A DNA stretch of 64,000 nucleotides from CAYRVX01 sp964427875 (GTDB lineage: Bacteria; Planctomycetota; Phycisphaerae; SM23-33): positions 14,407-78,406 of the forward strand of contig CAYRVX010000017.1 of the NCBI GenBank assembly GCA_964427875.1. The letters are read 5' to 3'. The first letter of the stretch is position 1. Each line of letters starts with the position of its first letter. The notes beneath the pieces were generated by a model. That model had not been told where the DNA came from. It saw nothing but the letters and a program-made list of their open reading frames with translations, and made no database searches. The position numbers and the translations under genes were made by a program. Positions 39,867 through 49,717 of the stretch are shown in pieces.

Positions 39867-42402
39867 CCATGACAAGCCGGTAGGTCTGCATCCGGTTGCC
39901 CGCGAGCGTCTCGGCGAGCGCCCCCTTGGTCACCTGGGCGTCCTCCAGGTCCGTCTCGATGTGTGTCGTCCGTTTCGCCCTCGTCATGCCGCCCGCGAAA
40001 CGAAGGACGAACGGAACCGGCGAGTCGGCGAGGTTCCAGACGCGGGCGATGACGCCGCGGGCGATGCCCTCCTCGGCGGGCTTGAGAGCCCAGAGAACGA
40101 CCTGCGGCTTCGAGATGCCCAGCAGGGAGAAGCTCCGTTCGCCCCGGCGGCCGGTGGGGCCCGTGGCGGCGCCCGCAACCAGCGGGTTCTGATGCTCCAG
40201 GGCGAACCGCATGGCCTCGGGTGCGCCGTACCTGGCCCGCGTTCGCAGGGCGAACCTCTGGAGGAACCGGCGGTCGCCGCCCTGGCTGGCGATGCCGCTG
40301 CCCCGGTTGCCGCCGACCCGCCCGCCGGCCAGCACGCTGATCCGGGGCGTGTTGGCATCGAGCGACGTGTAGGAGCTCCTCCCCAGCTTCATGAAGCAGC
40401 AGTCGGCGTTGGAGAGCGTCACCCCGACGCCGTCGGCGGCGCCCATGTCGGCGAAGTGATTGAGCGTCAGCCAGTCCACGCGCGCCGCCCAGGTGGCGTA
40501 GTGTCCCCCGGCGGTCACCGGCCTCGCCCGGAGGACGGTCCCGCACTCCTCGTGCCACACGTCCGGCGAGGGCAGGTTGAAGGCGAACCGCCACGCGTGC
40601 GCCTCGTCGAAGCCCTGCGTGATCTCGTTGCGGATCTCGATCCGCCGGCAACCGCCAAAGAGCGTTACGCGCGTCGTGTGTGCCAGCGGCCGATCGGCCG
40701 TCGCCCTGAGCGTCGCCGAGACGCACCCGACGTTCTCCGCGACAAGATTGCCGCCGCTCGGCCCCAGGTCGTTGATGCAGTAACCGCCGATGCTCTTGAC
40801 GAGCTCCCGGCCGCCCTGCGCCTTGTCGATCAGACTGGTGACGGCGCCCCGCGGCGAGACGGCAACGCGGTAGTGGCGGTTCTCGATGACGCCGCCGCTG
40901 ACGCCGGGCCCTTGCGGGAACTTCCGCCCGGCGCCTTTGCGGACCTCGTAGACCTTGTACCCCACCGCGGGGACGCCTTCGGCCAGGATGCGCAGGTACT
41001 TCCCGCCGCCGACGGTCAGCGGCTGGCTGGGGACCTCCCGGCCGGTGGCCAGATCGATCACGTGAGCGCCTCCCCGCCCGCCGCAGGGAAGGTCGGCCGC
41101 GTCCGTGCGCTGCCAACTGAGGGGATTGAAAACGAAGAACCGCGAACCCGTGCCTTTCGGGATCATCGCGCCGAGTGCGGCCACGCCATCGTCGTGCAGC
41201 CGGTTCACGTAGGCCTCGACCTCCCGGACCAGCCGGACCTGCCAGTCGAGCCGCTTGCGCTTGGCCGCCTCGCCCTTTCCCATCATGTTGATGTCGTGCT
41301 CGGGGTACAGCCCCATGTTGACCCAGGCCTGCTCGCGGGCTTCCTTGCGCCCGGCCATGAAGCCCGGCTGCCGGAGGCTCACAATGACCGCCAGCGCTTC
41401 GGCGCTGCGCAGCCGCTCCGTTGCGCGTTTCAGCCGCGCCGACAGCCCGGCGAGCGCTGCGACGTAGAGGTCCCATTCGTTCCCGTAGCTCTCGCTGACC
41501 CGCGGCAGTTGACGGCCGCAGGTCTTCTCGAAGTCCTGGAAGAAGTCCACCTGGTTCGAGACGTAGACCTTCCGGCCGGGTCGGGTCTTGCCGGCCGCCA
41601 CGGTCTCGAGCTCATCTGTGAGCGTCTCCAGGTCGTCCCATCCCTTGCCGAACGCGCTGACGACCGGATAGGGATATCGCCGCAGGAAGGCCTTGTTCGT
41701 CGTGAGGTACTCGACGACGTTCGCGGGCCTGCGGGCCTCGGCATATCCGCCGACGCTGTCGCCGCCGACGAGCGATGGCCACTTCATGAGGACCTTCCTG
41801 CCGCCGCGGCCGACCCACCAGAAGATCTCGCGCTTCCGGTTGCGCAGGTGCTTTGCGGGCACGCGCGTGTCGCCGCCGAAGTTGCCGCCCCAGGCGTACC
41901 GGGCGCCCGAGCCGGCCCAAAGGCTCGCCAGCCCCAGCGGGTACGTGGGGTTCTCGCACGAGTGGGCGACGAGGAACCGCACGCCGTGGGCCCGCTCGAT
42001 CCGGCCGGGGTAGTACATCCCCCTGATGATCGCCTCGGCCGGCATGCCGCCGGGAGAGACGCACAACGGGGCGAGGTTCACCGTGATGTGCCCGTCCCTG
42101 ATCCGCCGGATGAGGCGGAGGAACTGCTCTCTCGAGCGGCCCTTCTCGTACACCCACATCCAGTAGTTCCCGTCGCAGCAGAATCGCGCCTGGCAGGCCG
42201 CGGGCCTGGTGTCGGTGGCGTCGGCGCGGTCGAGGTAGTAATCGATCATGTTGATGAAGCCTTTCTGGCACGTCCGGAGGTCGGCCGTCCAGAACAGGTC
42301 GGTGTGATCGTTGCCGGCGAGATAGATGCGCTTCGGCTGCCCCTGCGCCTGCATTCCCGCCGACAGCAGGACGCACGCCGCGACGGCCCTGCCGACTCTC
42401 AT
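39862..42402 (-). CDS. Secreted glycoside hydrolase, GH38 alpha-mannosidase-like
   Basis: 846 residues, ATG at 42402 overlapping the stop of the esterase gene by 4 nt. Signal peptide MRVGRAVAACVLLSAGMQAQG. The GH38/GH57-like barrel starts with IYLAGNDHTDLFWTAD, where His33 and Asp35 correspond to the metal-binding H-x-D motif. A helical middle region and a C-terminal beta-domain (RFFVFNPLSWQRTDAADLP, GGVIENRHYRVAVSPRGAVTSLIDKAQGGREL, RIEIRNEITQ) are as in alpha-mannosidases. The canonical nucleophile motif is not obvious, so mannosidase activity is an inference. Confidence 0.78.
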   Translation of the reverse strand: MRVGRAVAACVLLSAGMQAQGQPKRIYLAGNDHTDLFWTADLRTCQKGFINMIDYYLDRADATDTRPAACQARFCCDGNYWMWVYEKGRSREQFLRLIRRIRDGHITVNLAPLCVSPGGMPAEAIIRGMYYPGRIERAHGVRFLVAHSCENPTYPLGLASLWAGSGARYAWGGNFGGDTRVPAKHLRNRKREIFWWVGRGGRKVLMKWPSLVGGDSVGGYAEARRPANVVEYLTTNKAFLRRYPYPVVSAFGKGWDDLETLTDELETVAAGKTRPGRKVYVSNQVDFFQDFEKTCGRQLPRVSESYGNEWDLYVAALAGLSARLKRATERLRSAEALAVIVSLRQPGFMAGRKEAREQAWVNMGLYPEHDINMMGKGEAAKRKRLDWQVRLVREVEAYVNRLHDDGVAALGAMIPKGTGSRFFVFNPLSWQRTDAADLPCGGRGGAHVIDLATGREVPSQPLTVGGGKYLRILAEGVPAVGYKVYEVRKGAGRKFPQGPGVSGGVIENRHYRVAVSPRGAVTSLIDKAQGGRELVKSIGGYCINDLGPSGGNLVAENVGCVSATLRATADRPLAHTTRVTLFGGCRRIEIRNEITQGFDEAHAWRFAFNLPSPDVWHEECGTVLRARPVTAGGHYATWAARVDWLTLNHFADMGAADGVGVTLSNADCCFMKLGRSSYTSLDANTPRISVLAGGRVGGNRGSGIASQGGDRRFLQRFALRTRARYGAPEAMRFALEHQNPLVAGAATGPTGRRGERSFSLLGISKPQVVLWALKPAEEGIARGVIARVWNLADSPVPFVLRFAGGMTRAKRTTHIETDLEDAQVTKGALAETLAGNRMQTYRLVME

Positions 42403-44813
42403 CGCAGCGCCCCGATCAGCCACGACGCGGTCGATGTCGCGGCCCGCCCGATTGCGATCCGGTCGGCGGCGCGTGCCCGGCGATACACGTCGAGCGCCGG
42501 CTGATACAGCCGGCGGAGTGACTTGTCGTCCCGGCGTCGGTTCAGCCCGTCAACCAGCCCTTCCAGGCGCAGCGGCCGCGGGGCCAGAGCGGCGGCCAGA
42601 TGGGGCAGGTCACCGGTGGTCACCACGCCGGGGACCACGACGTCGTGCGGGATGTACACGAACTGGCTTTCCAGGACGGACCGGAAATCGCTCAGCCCTC
42701 CACGAACGCAGACGGCCGCGACCCCGTCCTCGTACAGCCCGCCCAGCAGGGCGAGCAGCCCGCCCAGCGGCTCGGCCCGGCGAGGCCGCCCGTCCATGTG
42801 ACGAGGCATGCGGAACTCCGCGTCGGGCGGGTTGGCCTCCACGAGCGAGTCGCCCCAGAGCGCGATTCGCTTCGCGTCGAGGTCGCTCCTCGTTGCGAGG
42901 TATCGCAGCACGCAGCGCAGGTCTCGCAGACGCGCGCCGACGGTTGTCCCGCCGAGCATCAGCTCGGTGGATGACTGCGCGGTGATGCCGCCCCAGCGCT
43001 CGCGCGATCCCTCGGGGCGGCTCTCGCCCGTTCCGCGCAGGTCGGGCAGGCAGACCGAGAGCCCGGCGGCCAGCAGCTCGGCGATCTCCTTCGCGCGGAG
43101 GCGGAGGAAGGCCGCCTTGCCGCCCTGGGCCAGGGCGACCACGCAGGCCGTCGGCGTGTCGCCAAGCCGATGGGGCACCAGCAGGAGCGTGGGAACTGAT
43201 ATGCCCGGCTCGACGCGCAGCACGATCCGCTCGACCTTCGCGTCGAGCGAGTGCCGGCCGCGATCCTCAAGGACCTCGGCCTTGGGCCCCGCGCCGGGCT
43301 CGACGTCGCCAAGGACCAGAAGCCAGGCCACGCGGAGCGTCCGCATGCCTTCGGCGCGGGACTGCACCGCAAGGCGTCCAGGAATGACTGCCGCCCGCTG
43401 GGAAGCGATCGCCGGCAGCAGGTCGCACAGCCGCTTCGGCTTCAGCTCGCGGGCCAGCTCCGGCGTCATGCAGGCCAGCTCGGCCCGCTGCCGGGGAGCG
43501 GAGTACTCGTCCTCACCGCCGACGGCGATGCCGAACCACCGCTTCAGCAGCGGATGAATGGACGCTCGATGGAGCCGGCCGATGTTGGTGCAGTGGCTCG
43601 CCTGCGGCGGCCTGCCGCTGAGCACGCCCCGGCCGGACACGCCCGCCAGGCAGTCCCCCGCGCCGTGGAGTCCCCAGATCCTCTCCAGGCGTTTCCACAC
43701 GGGATCGCGCTTCCGGTCCCAGGAGAACTCGTGGGCGTAGACGAGCCGCCGGGGCGCGATGGCGGCGACGATGACCCAAGGCAGGAACCCGCTGGCGGCC
43801 GAGCGGCGGAGGTTCCGCGTCGACTCGAAGCTGCCGCCGCCGGCGTAGTTGAAAGTCGGTTCGGCGTCGTCGCCCAGCGGGTAGGAAGTTTCCGGCTGCG
43901 GGCCGCCGAAGTTGAAGATCACCGCGGCCTTGATCCGCCCGTCGAGCGCGGCGGCGACCGCGGCCGGGTCGCCTCCGCCCGCCACCGCGCCCATGATGAT
44001 GATCCGCCGCGGGTCGATGCCCGGCTGGGCCAGCAGCACGTCCACGCTGCGATAGAGGTCCCAGACGAGCCAGCCCATCAGGCTCTCGCCGGCCAGGTGC
44101 AGTTGCATGCCGACGTCGTAGCGGAAGTAGTAGTCCTGCCTGCCGACGCGGAACGGCCTTGGGAAGTCCTCTCGCCCCGCGAACGGGTGCTGCCGCCGCT
44201 CGCCGTGGCCGAGCATGTCCGGCACGAGCACCAGGCATCCCGCCCTCGCCCAGGTCATGCCCATGTCCTGGAGCTCGGTCTGCTCCTTCGGGGCGTGGTG
44301 GCTGTGGCAGATCAGGATTCCGGGCATCGAGCCGGTCGGCTGGGCCGGCCTGTAGAGGTTGGCCGTGACCCACAGGCCGGCTCGCGTCCGGTAGACCAGC
44401 TTGTCGATGCGATAACCCTCCCCGGCGATCGTCCCGCTTTTCCGGAGCTCCAGCTTCGTCAGGTCGTCGGGCAAGACCCGCAGAGAGCTCTGGAGCAGTT
44501 TGCGCTTCTCGTCGCAGTAGCGCTGCCAGTCCCGGCGGCTGCGGACCTTGCCCCACTGCGCCGTGCTGCGGGCGTTGGCTGCGCGGATCCTCTTGCCCAG
44601 ATCGTCCGGGATCATCGTCCTGAGGGCCTCGCGCTGCTTGGGAGGCAGGACGTTGGCATCGAGCGAGCGCAGTTGGTCGGCCGGCTCCTTCATCGGCTCG
44701 CCTCCGGGAGCCCAAGCAGGGCACGCGGCCCACGCCGCCACGGCCAGGACTCCGGCAAGCCAGATTCCGCGCCGCCGCTTTCTTGGGGCGAGAGCGTCAT
44801 GTCGCGCATACAT
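42399..44813 (-). CDS. Secreted tandem alpha/beta-hydrolase (acetyl-xylan-esterase-like), N-domain nucleophile missing
   Basis: 804 residues from the ATG at 44813; the TTG-initiated frame from 44837 adds eight residues. A membrane-proximal hydrophobic stretch (GIWLAGVLAVAAWAACPAWA) suggests export. Two alpha/beta-hydrolase domains follow. In the first (~130-450) the nucleophile elbow reads GAVAGGG at 275-281, with Val in place of the expected Ser of GxSxG; the rest of the fold is intact (GILICHSHHAPKEQ, LVLVPDMLGHG). In the second (~500-800) the elbow reads GDSLV (~residue 660), keeping Ser but not the second Gly. It overlaps the GH38 gene by 4 nt, so the two are translated together. Confidence 0.68.
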   Translation of the reverse strand: MYARHDALAPRKRRRGIWLAGVLAVAAWAACPAWAPGGEPMKEPADQLRSLDANVLPPKQREALRTMIPDDLGKRIRAANARSTAQWGKVRSRRDWQRYCDEKRKLLQSSLRVLPDDLTKLELRKSGTIAGEGYRIDKLVYRTRAGLWVTANLYRPAQPTGSMPGILICHSHHAPKEQTELQDMGMTWARAGCLVLVPDMLGHGERRQHPFAGREDFPRPFRVGRQDYYFRYDVGMQLHLAGESLMGWLVWDLYRSVDVLLAQPGIDPRRIIIMGAVAGGGDPAAVAAALDGRIKAAVIFNFGGPQPETSYPLGDDAEPTFNYAGGGSFESTRNLRRSAASGFLPWVIVAAIAPRRLVYAHEFSWDRKRDPVWKRLERIWGLHGAGDCLAGVSGRGVLSGRPPQASHCTNIGRLHRASIHPLLKRWFGIAVGGEDEYSAPRQRAELACMTPELARELKPKRLCDLLPAIASQRAAVIPGRLAVQSRAEGMRTLRVAWLLVLGDVEPGAGPKAEVLEDRGRHSLDAKVERIVLRVEPGISVPTLLLVPHRLGDTPTACVVALAQGGKAAFLRLRAKEIAELLAAGLSVCLPDLRGTGESRPEGSRERWGGITAQSSTELMLGGTTVGARLRDLRCVLRYLATRSDLDAKRIALWGDSLVEANPPDAEFRMPRHMDGRPRRAEPLGGLLALLGGLYEDGVAAVCVRGGLSDFRSVLESQFVYIPHDVVVPGVVTTGDLPHLAAALAPRPLRLEGLVDGLNRRRDDKSLRRLYQPALDVYRRARAADRIAIGRAATSTASWLIGALR

Positions 44814-44947
44814 GACCCGGTTCTCTGGTGTAGCCAAGGAATCGTCCAGGCAGTATCACAGATGCCGCGGCCGTTCATCCAGAGGAAAACGCCTGTCGAC
44901 GCGAGTATACTAAGCGGCCGTGACGGCCCGATAGGAAGGAGCGAGAC

Positions 44948-46243
44948 ATGTCCAACAGCGTGAATCGTCGAGACGTGCTCCGCGCCGGGGCCGCGGTCGG
45001 CCTGGCCGCCCTGGCGGGGACTGATGCCGCAGGCGCCAAGTCAGAGAAGCCGGCGAGGCTGGGCGTGATCGGCGTGGGCGGGCGCGGGACGCACCTGCTG
45101 CGACTGGCGCTCGACCAGGGCGTCGAGGTGCCGGCGCTGTGCGACATCAAGCCCGCTCATCTGGACCGCGCGGTCAGCCTGGTCGCAAAGGCGCGGGGCG
45201 GGCGCAGGCCCGAAGGCTACGGCAAGGGTGAGTACGACTACCGGCGCATGCTGGCGCGCGACGACCTGGACGCGGTGCTGGTCGCCACGCCGATGCAGTG
45301 GCATGCGGTAATGTCGACCGACGCGATGAGCGCCGGCAAGGCCGTGCTCAGCGAGGTCGCCGCGGCGATGACTATCGAGGAATGCTGGTCGCTGGTCCGC
45401 ACGGCCCAGAAGACCGGCAAGCTGTACATGCTCTCGGAGAACTGCTGCTACTGGCCGCACGTGATGACCGTCGCCAACATGGTCCGCGCCGGCGCGTTCG
45501 GCGAGTGCACCTACGCCGAGTGCGGCTACGTGCACGACTGCCGCAACCTGATCTTCGAGAACAACCAGGGCAAGCTGACGTGGCGCGGCGAGCTGGCGCG
45601 CGATTACTCGGGCAACCTCTATCCGACCCACTCGTTCGGCCCCGTCGCGCAGTGGCTGGGCATCAACCGCGGGGACCGGCTCGCGTCGCTCGCGGCCATG
45701 TCCACCGGGCGGAAATCGATCTACGACTATGTCCGCCGCCGCTTCGGCGAGGGCCACCCGGCGCGGAACATCAAGTTCAAGGCGACCGACTCGACGACCG
45801 TTCTGATCAAGACGGCCAGGGGCGTGATGATCGACCTGCGCTACGACACGAAGTCCACCCGCCCGCACCCGCGCACGACGTACCACCATCTCCAGGGCAC
45901 CAAGGGGGCGTACGAGTCGCGCGTCGACGGGGTCTGGCTGCGAGGCAGGTCGAAGGGCTCGCAGTGGGAGCCGCTGGAGAAGTACGGGAAGGACTTCGAG
46001 CACGAGCTGTGGAAGCAGCACAGGGCCCGGGCGGCGGCGTCCGGTCACGGCGGGGCGGACTTCTTCGCGATCCACGAGTTCCTGCGGCGCCTCCGCAGCG
46101 GCGCGGCCGCGCCGATCGACGTGTACGACGCCGCGGCATGGAGCTGCATCATCCCGCTTTCGGCGAAGTCCATCGCCGAGGGCTCCAGCGCGGTGGAGGT
46201 CCCCGACTTCACGAACGGCCGGTGGAAGACCCGCAAAGCCTGA
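44948..46243 (+). CDS. Tat-exported Gfo/Idh/MocA family oxidoreductase
   Basis: 431 residues, ATG with GGAAGGAG upstream; TATACT at 44906-44911 is a possible -10 box. Tat signal NRRDVLRAGAAVGLAALAG, Rossmann motif ARLGVIGVGGRGTHLL, and ALCDIKPAHLD. At the usual EKP position the sequence reads VLSEVAAAMTIEEC, so the catalytic Lys is replaced (SEV instead of EKP), as in several planctomycete subfamilies. C-terminal segments (YHHLQGTKGAYESR, GGADFFAIHEFLRRL) are typical. Third member of the family in the window. Confidence 0.88.
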   Translation: MSNSVNRRDVLRAGAAVGLAALAGTDAAGAKSEKPARLGVIGVGGRGTHLLRLALDQGVEVPALCDIKPAHLDRAVSLVAKARGGRRPEGYGKGEYDYRRMLARDDLDAVLVATPMQWHAVMSTDAMSAGKAVLSEVAAAMTIEECWSLVRTAQKTGKLYMLSENCCYWPHVMTVANMVRAGAFGECTYAECGYVHDCRNLIFENNQGKLTWRGELARDYSGNLYPTHSFGPVAQWLGINRGDRLASLAAMSTGRKSIYDYVRRRFGEGHPARNIKFKATDSTTVLIKTARGVMIDLRYDTKSTRPHPRTTYHHLQGTKGAYESRVDGVWLRGRSKGSQWEPLEKYGKDFEHELWKQHRARAAASGHGGADFFAIHEFLRRLRSGAAAPIDVYDAAAWSCIIPLSAKSIAEGSSAVEVPDFTNGRWKTRKA

Positions 46244-46255
46244 GGGCCCAGCCCA

Positions 46256-48604
46256 TCAACGCCCCGCGCGCGTGAACTGCCAGACATCGCCTTTCGCCAC
46301 GCCCTTCGGCGTGACCGTGTCGACGCGCCAATAGTACGTCACGCCGGGCTTCAGCGCCGGCGGCGCGAAGATGTTGCTCTCCTGCCGGCCGCGGCAGATC
46401 GGCGAGGCACGGCCGGCGTCGGCGACGGCCCTTGCGGCGGTCCCGAGGTAGACGTCGTAAGACGTCCCGCGATATCCGCCGAGCCACATGAGGTCCGCGC
46501 CGCTCCGGACGCCCTCGGCCTGATGGGGCGGGATGGGCATGGAGGCCTGAGGCGCCTGCCGGCCGGGAATCCAGTAGCTACTGCACCCGTGCTCGTACGC
46601 GCCGACGTCCGGCGCCTTGCCGACGTAGCCGTCCGTAACGCCCTCGACGACGCGCCCGGCGTCGACGAGAGGCGAATCCCTCCCGGGCCGGAAGTCGAGC
46701 TCCCCGGGACCGGCCAGCAGCGGATCGTCCTCCCGGAACGTCAGCTTACGGGCATCCAGCAGCATGGGTTTCGACGGACGGAAGTTGTGCGACAGCTCGC
46801 CCGCCGGAGGCTCCAGCTTGCGGGCGCGGCGAATCTCGTGGGGCATCTGGCCGGTCAGCACGGGCGCGTAGTTGCTGCTGGCCTTGGAGTGCGCGTTCTG
46901 CCGCTTGATCAGGTGGGCCCACTGGCCCTTTGCCCATTCCTTGAGCGGCTCGGCGGCCGACCAGAGCACGAGGTCGAGCTGCGGGTTGTCGAAGCAGGTG
47001 TTGTTGTACACCTGGTTGCGGTCGCCCTTGATCATGATGCCCTTGACGTTGCATCGCCGGGCGACGTTGTGGTGGACGATGAGGCCCCGCGTCAGGTCGT
47101 CGCCGCGGATGCCGATGCCGCCCCAGTGGAACGCCTGGTGGTCGTGCACCCAGTTGTAGCGGATGACCGTGCCGTTCTGGCGGATGCCGCCGCACTGGAT
47201 CAGTCCGCCGTCGCTCTGCACCAGCCCGCCGTGGTGGACGTAGTTGTACTCGCAGACGGACGGGCCCAGGCTGGGCAGGATGACGCCCTCCGAGGAGCCG
47301 ACGTGGTGGACCGTGTTTCGCCGAAACACCGACCGTGCCGAGGAGCCCATCCGGACGCCCGCGCAGTTCGGCGTCACGCCGTTGCCCAGGCCGCGCCAGT
47401 CAACGTCGTGAATCAGGCAGTTCTCGACGGTGTTCTCGCTGCCGGCCAGCAGCAGCCCCGGCGCCTCGCTGAACGCGATCCGGCAGCTTCGGATGACGTT
47501 GCGGCGGCCGGAGATCAGCGTCGGCGCCAGGCCGCGAAGGCCCGCCAGGAAGTGCCGGTTCGACGAAATGACCTGCTTCGTCAGGTGCGCCCGGACGCCG
47601 GCCAGTCGGCCCGCCGGCCCCGCGTACGTGGGGTACTCGAGGTCGCAGTTCTCGATGATGCAGTCCTCGGCGTCGCTGAACAGGAATGTCGTCGCGAAGA
47701 ACCGCAGGCCGTCCAGCCGGACGTGGCCTTGCCCGGCAACGACGAAGGCGTACTCGCGGACCTTGCCCTCGATCCGCCGACGGACGGGGCTCCTGCCGTC
47801 CGGCGGCCAGAGGTAGAGCGTCCGCGCCTTGCGGTCGAGGAACCACTCTCCCGGCGCGTCGAGGGCATCGAGCCTGCCGAAGAGGAAGTAGCGGTCGAAG
47901 CCGGGCCGCCGGCGCTTCGCCTGCGTCCGCTGCGATTCGTGGCGCCTGCCCAGGTCCCTGGCGTACTCGAACGAGTCCCTGCCCGCGCCGCCGTTGCGGA
48001 CCGCCCGCAGGAACGTCTGCCACGCGCCCACGTTGAGCACGGCCAGCGCGCCGGTCCAGTCGGTACCGCTCTTGACCAGCTCGGGGTCGACGACCCTGCC
48101 GTAGTCGCTCCCCTCGGCCGTCGTGCGCCAGGTGGCCTTGTCCCAACGCTTCTCGAACGGCTGGTTCGGCCAGCGCGCCTCGACCATCATCTCGCCGTCG
48201 ACGAAGAGCTGGCTGACGTCCCGGTCGATCCCGGCCTTGTAGATCCTCCCCCTGTGGAGGGACCACTTCGTGTCGATCGGCTCGGTGCCGCTCAGCGTGA
48301 CGGTCTCGCCCGCCTGCGCCACAAAGCGCAGCGGCCTGCCCGCCCGGCCCGATGCCTTCACCTCGACGGTCTCTCGATAGACCCCGCCGCGGATGCAGCA
48401 CACGTCGCCCGGCTTGATGGCGTCCGCCGCCTTTTGGATCGTGCGGAACGGCTTGTCCTGCGAGCCGGGGTTGGCGTCGTCGCCGCCGGGCGATACGACC
48501 AGCCTCGCGGCCTCAAGACCGGGGGCGATCCCGCACACCAGCGCCGCGGCCCCGAGGAGCGCTCGGCGCCCGAATACCCGCTTCGGCCTGCTCCGTGCCA
48601 TCAT
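46256..48604 (-). CDS. Exported right-handed beta-helix (pectate-lyase-like) protein
   Basis: 782 residues from the ATG at 48604 with GGAGAG upstream. Arg-rich signal (RPKRVFGRRALLGAAALVCGIAPGLEA), possibly Tat. The start of the mature protein, LVVSPGGDDANPGSQDKPFRTIQKAADAIKPGDVCCIRGGVYRETV, is the typical entry of secreted parallel beta-helix enzymes. The helix extends to ~600 (ENCDLEYPTYAG, NVIRSCRIAFSEAPG, NTVHHVGSSEG, NYVHHGG). A fibronectin-like C-terminal domain (ADLMWLGGYRGTSYDVYLGTAA, PGVTYYWRVDTVTPKGV) ends the protein. Likely a polysaccharide lyase or epimerase; substrate unknown. Confidence 0.8.
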   Translation of the reverse strand: MMARSRPKRVFGRRALLGAAALVCGIAPGLEAARLVVSPGGDDANPGSQDKPFRTIQKAADAIKPGDVCCIRGGVYRETVEVKASGRAGRPLRFVAQAGETVTLSGTEPIDTKWSLHRGRIYKAGIDRDVSQLFVDGEMMVEARWPNQPFEKRWDKATWRTTAEGSDYGRVVDPELVKSGTDWTGALAVLNVGAWQTFLRAVRNGGAGRDSFEYARDLGRRHESQRTQAKRRRPGFDRYFLFGRLDALDAPGEWFLDRKARTLYLWPPDGRSPVRRRIEGKVREYAFVVAGQGHVRLDGLRFFATTFLFSDAEDCIIENCDLEYPTYAGPAGRLAGVRAHLTKQVISSNRHFLAGLRGLAPTLISGRRNVIRSCRIAFSEAPGLLLAGSENTVENCLIHDVDWRGLGNGVTPNCAGVRMGSSARSVFRRNTVHHVGSSEGVILPSLGPSVCEYNYVHHGGLVQSDGGLIQCGGIRQNGTVIRYNWVHDHQAFHWGGIGIRGDDLTRGLIVHHNVARRCNVKGIMIKGDRNQVYNNTCFDNPQLDLVLWSAAEPLKEWAKGQWAHLIKRQNAHSKASSNYAPVLTGQMPHEIRRARKLEPPAGELSHNFRPSKPMLLDARKLTFREDDPLLAGPGELDFRPGRDSPLVDAGRVVEGVTDGYVGKAPDVGAYEHGCSSYWIPGRQAPQASMPIPPHQAEGVRSGADLMWLGGYRGTSYDVYLGTAARAVADAGRASPICRGRQESNIFAPPALKPGVTYYWRVDTVTPKGVAKGDVWQFTRAGR

Positions 48605-48741
48605 CGCTTGCTCTCCGATCACACCAGGAGATCATCGCCGCCGGCCGAAATCAATCAAGTCCGAGCAGACGGCCGCCCGCACCGCGGCCCGGCCTGGGAC
48701 CCCGCCGGCCCCTCAAGACGGCCTCGAGGGGCAGTTTGGTT

Positions 48742-48771
48742 TTGCAGTCCGCCGGGGTGCGGCTCTATACT
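48742..48771 (+). promoter_or_regulatory. Promoter of the GNAT-CBS gene
   Basis: TTGCAG (48742-48747), an 18-bp spacer and TATACT (48766-48771), about 42 bp ahead of the ATG at 48813. Confidence 0.5.
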
Positions 48772-48812
48772 GCCTCGGGCGGCCGAAGTGCCCGGGCCGG
48801 CAAGGCGCTGCC

Positions 48813-49715
48813 ATGAGCATTGACCTTTCGAGAACCACCATCCACAACTTCCCTCACGCGTTCATCAACAAGAAGGCCGAGGCGATCCTCATTCGGACGC
48901 TGGAGGCCAAGCAGCACCGGCAGCTCACCGAGATGTACCTGGCCTACGAGCCGCGGAGCTCCTTCGCCGGCCTGCCGCCGATCGCCGACGAAGCCTGCGT
49001 GCGGTGGGTCGAGGAGATGATCGAGAACGCCGTCAACCTGTTGGCCGTGTCTTTCGAGGAAGGCGTCACCGGCCACGCCGCCCTGTTCCCCATCGACGAG
49101 CAGGACTGCGAGGTCCTGGTCGTCGTCTCCCCGCATCACCAGAAGATCGGGATCGGCACGGAGCTGACCCGCTGCCTGATCCAGCTCGCCCACGAGCTGG
49201 ACTTCGACAGGATGAAGCTCAACGTCGAGGCGCGGAACCACGTTGCGCGGCACGTCTACGAGAAGTGCGGCTTTCATTACAACAGCCGCCACCTGAGGGA
49301 CGAGCTGGACATGAGCCTGGACCTCGAGACTTATCGAAGCGGCCTCGACGTGCCGGTCCGCGAGATCATGAACCGAAGCGTCGTCTCCGTTCGCCAGGAC
49401 ATGTCCTGCCGCGAGGCGCTCAAGCTGTTCGTCGAGGACGGCATCGCCACGCTGCCCGTTGTTGACGAGAAGAACCGCCTCAAGGGCATCCTCTCCGAGA
49501 CGGACCTGCTCGTCGAGGCGAACATCCCCAAGAAGGTCAGCGAGGTGCTCACGCGGGAAGTGGTCAGCATCCAGGAGGGATACCCCGTGGCCAACGTGAT
49601 CTCGCTCTTCCGCTCGAGGAAGCTGCGGTGCATACCCGTCCTGGACCGCCACATGAAGCTCGTCGGCGTCGTCGGCAGGAGGGACATCCTCGCCCACTAC
49701 CTCAAGCGGCCGTAA
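48813..49715 (+). CDS. GNAT acetyltransferase fused to a CBS-domain pair
   Basis: 300 residues from the ATG at 48813. An N-terminal GNAT domain (~1-175) has the acetyl-CoA pyrophosphate loop in VVVSPHHQKIGIGTELTRCLIQLA (Q/K-x-x-G-x-G type) and the family strand NHVARHVYEKCGF. Two CBS motifs fill ~180-300 (VREIMNRSVVSVRQDMSCREALKLFVEDGIATLPVV and KVSEVLTREVVSIQEGYPVANVISLFRSRKLRCIPVL). CBS pairs usually bind AMP, ATP or S-adenosylmethionine, so acetylation may respond to energy state. The acceptor is unknown. Copy 2 of the MITE-like element begins 2 bp after the TAA stop. Confidence 0.82.
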   Translation: MSIDLSRTTIHNFPHAFINKKAEAILIRTLEAKQHRQLTEMYLAYEPRSSFAGLPPIADEACVRWVEEMIENAVNLLAVSFEEGVTGHAALFPIDEQDCEVLVVVSPHHQKIGIGTELTRCLIQLAHELDFDRMKLNVEARNHVARHVYEKCGFHYNSRHLRDELDMSLDLETYRSGLDVPVREIMNRSVVSVRQDMSCREALKLFVEDGIATLPVVDEKNRLKGILSETDLLVEANIPKKVSEVLTREVVSIQEGYPVANVISLFRSRKLRCIPVLDRHMKLVGVVGRRDILAHYLKRP

Positions 49716-49717
49716 CC

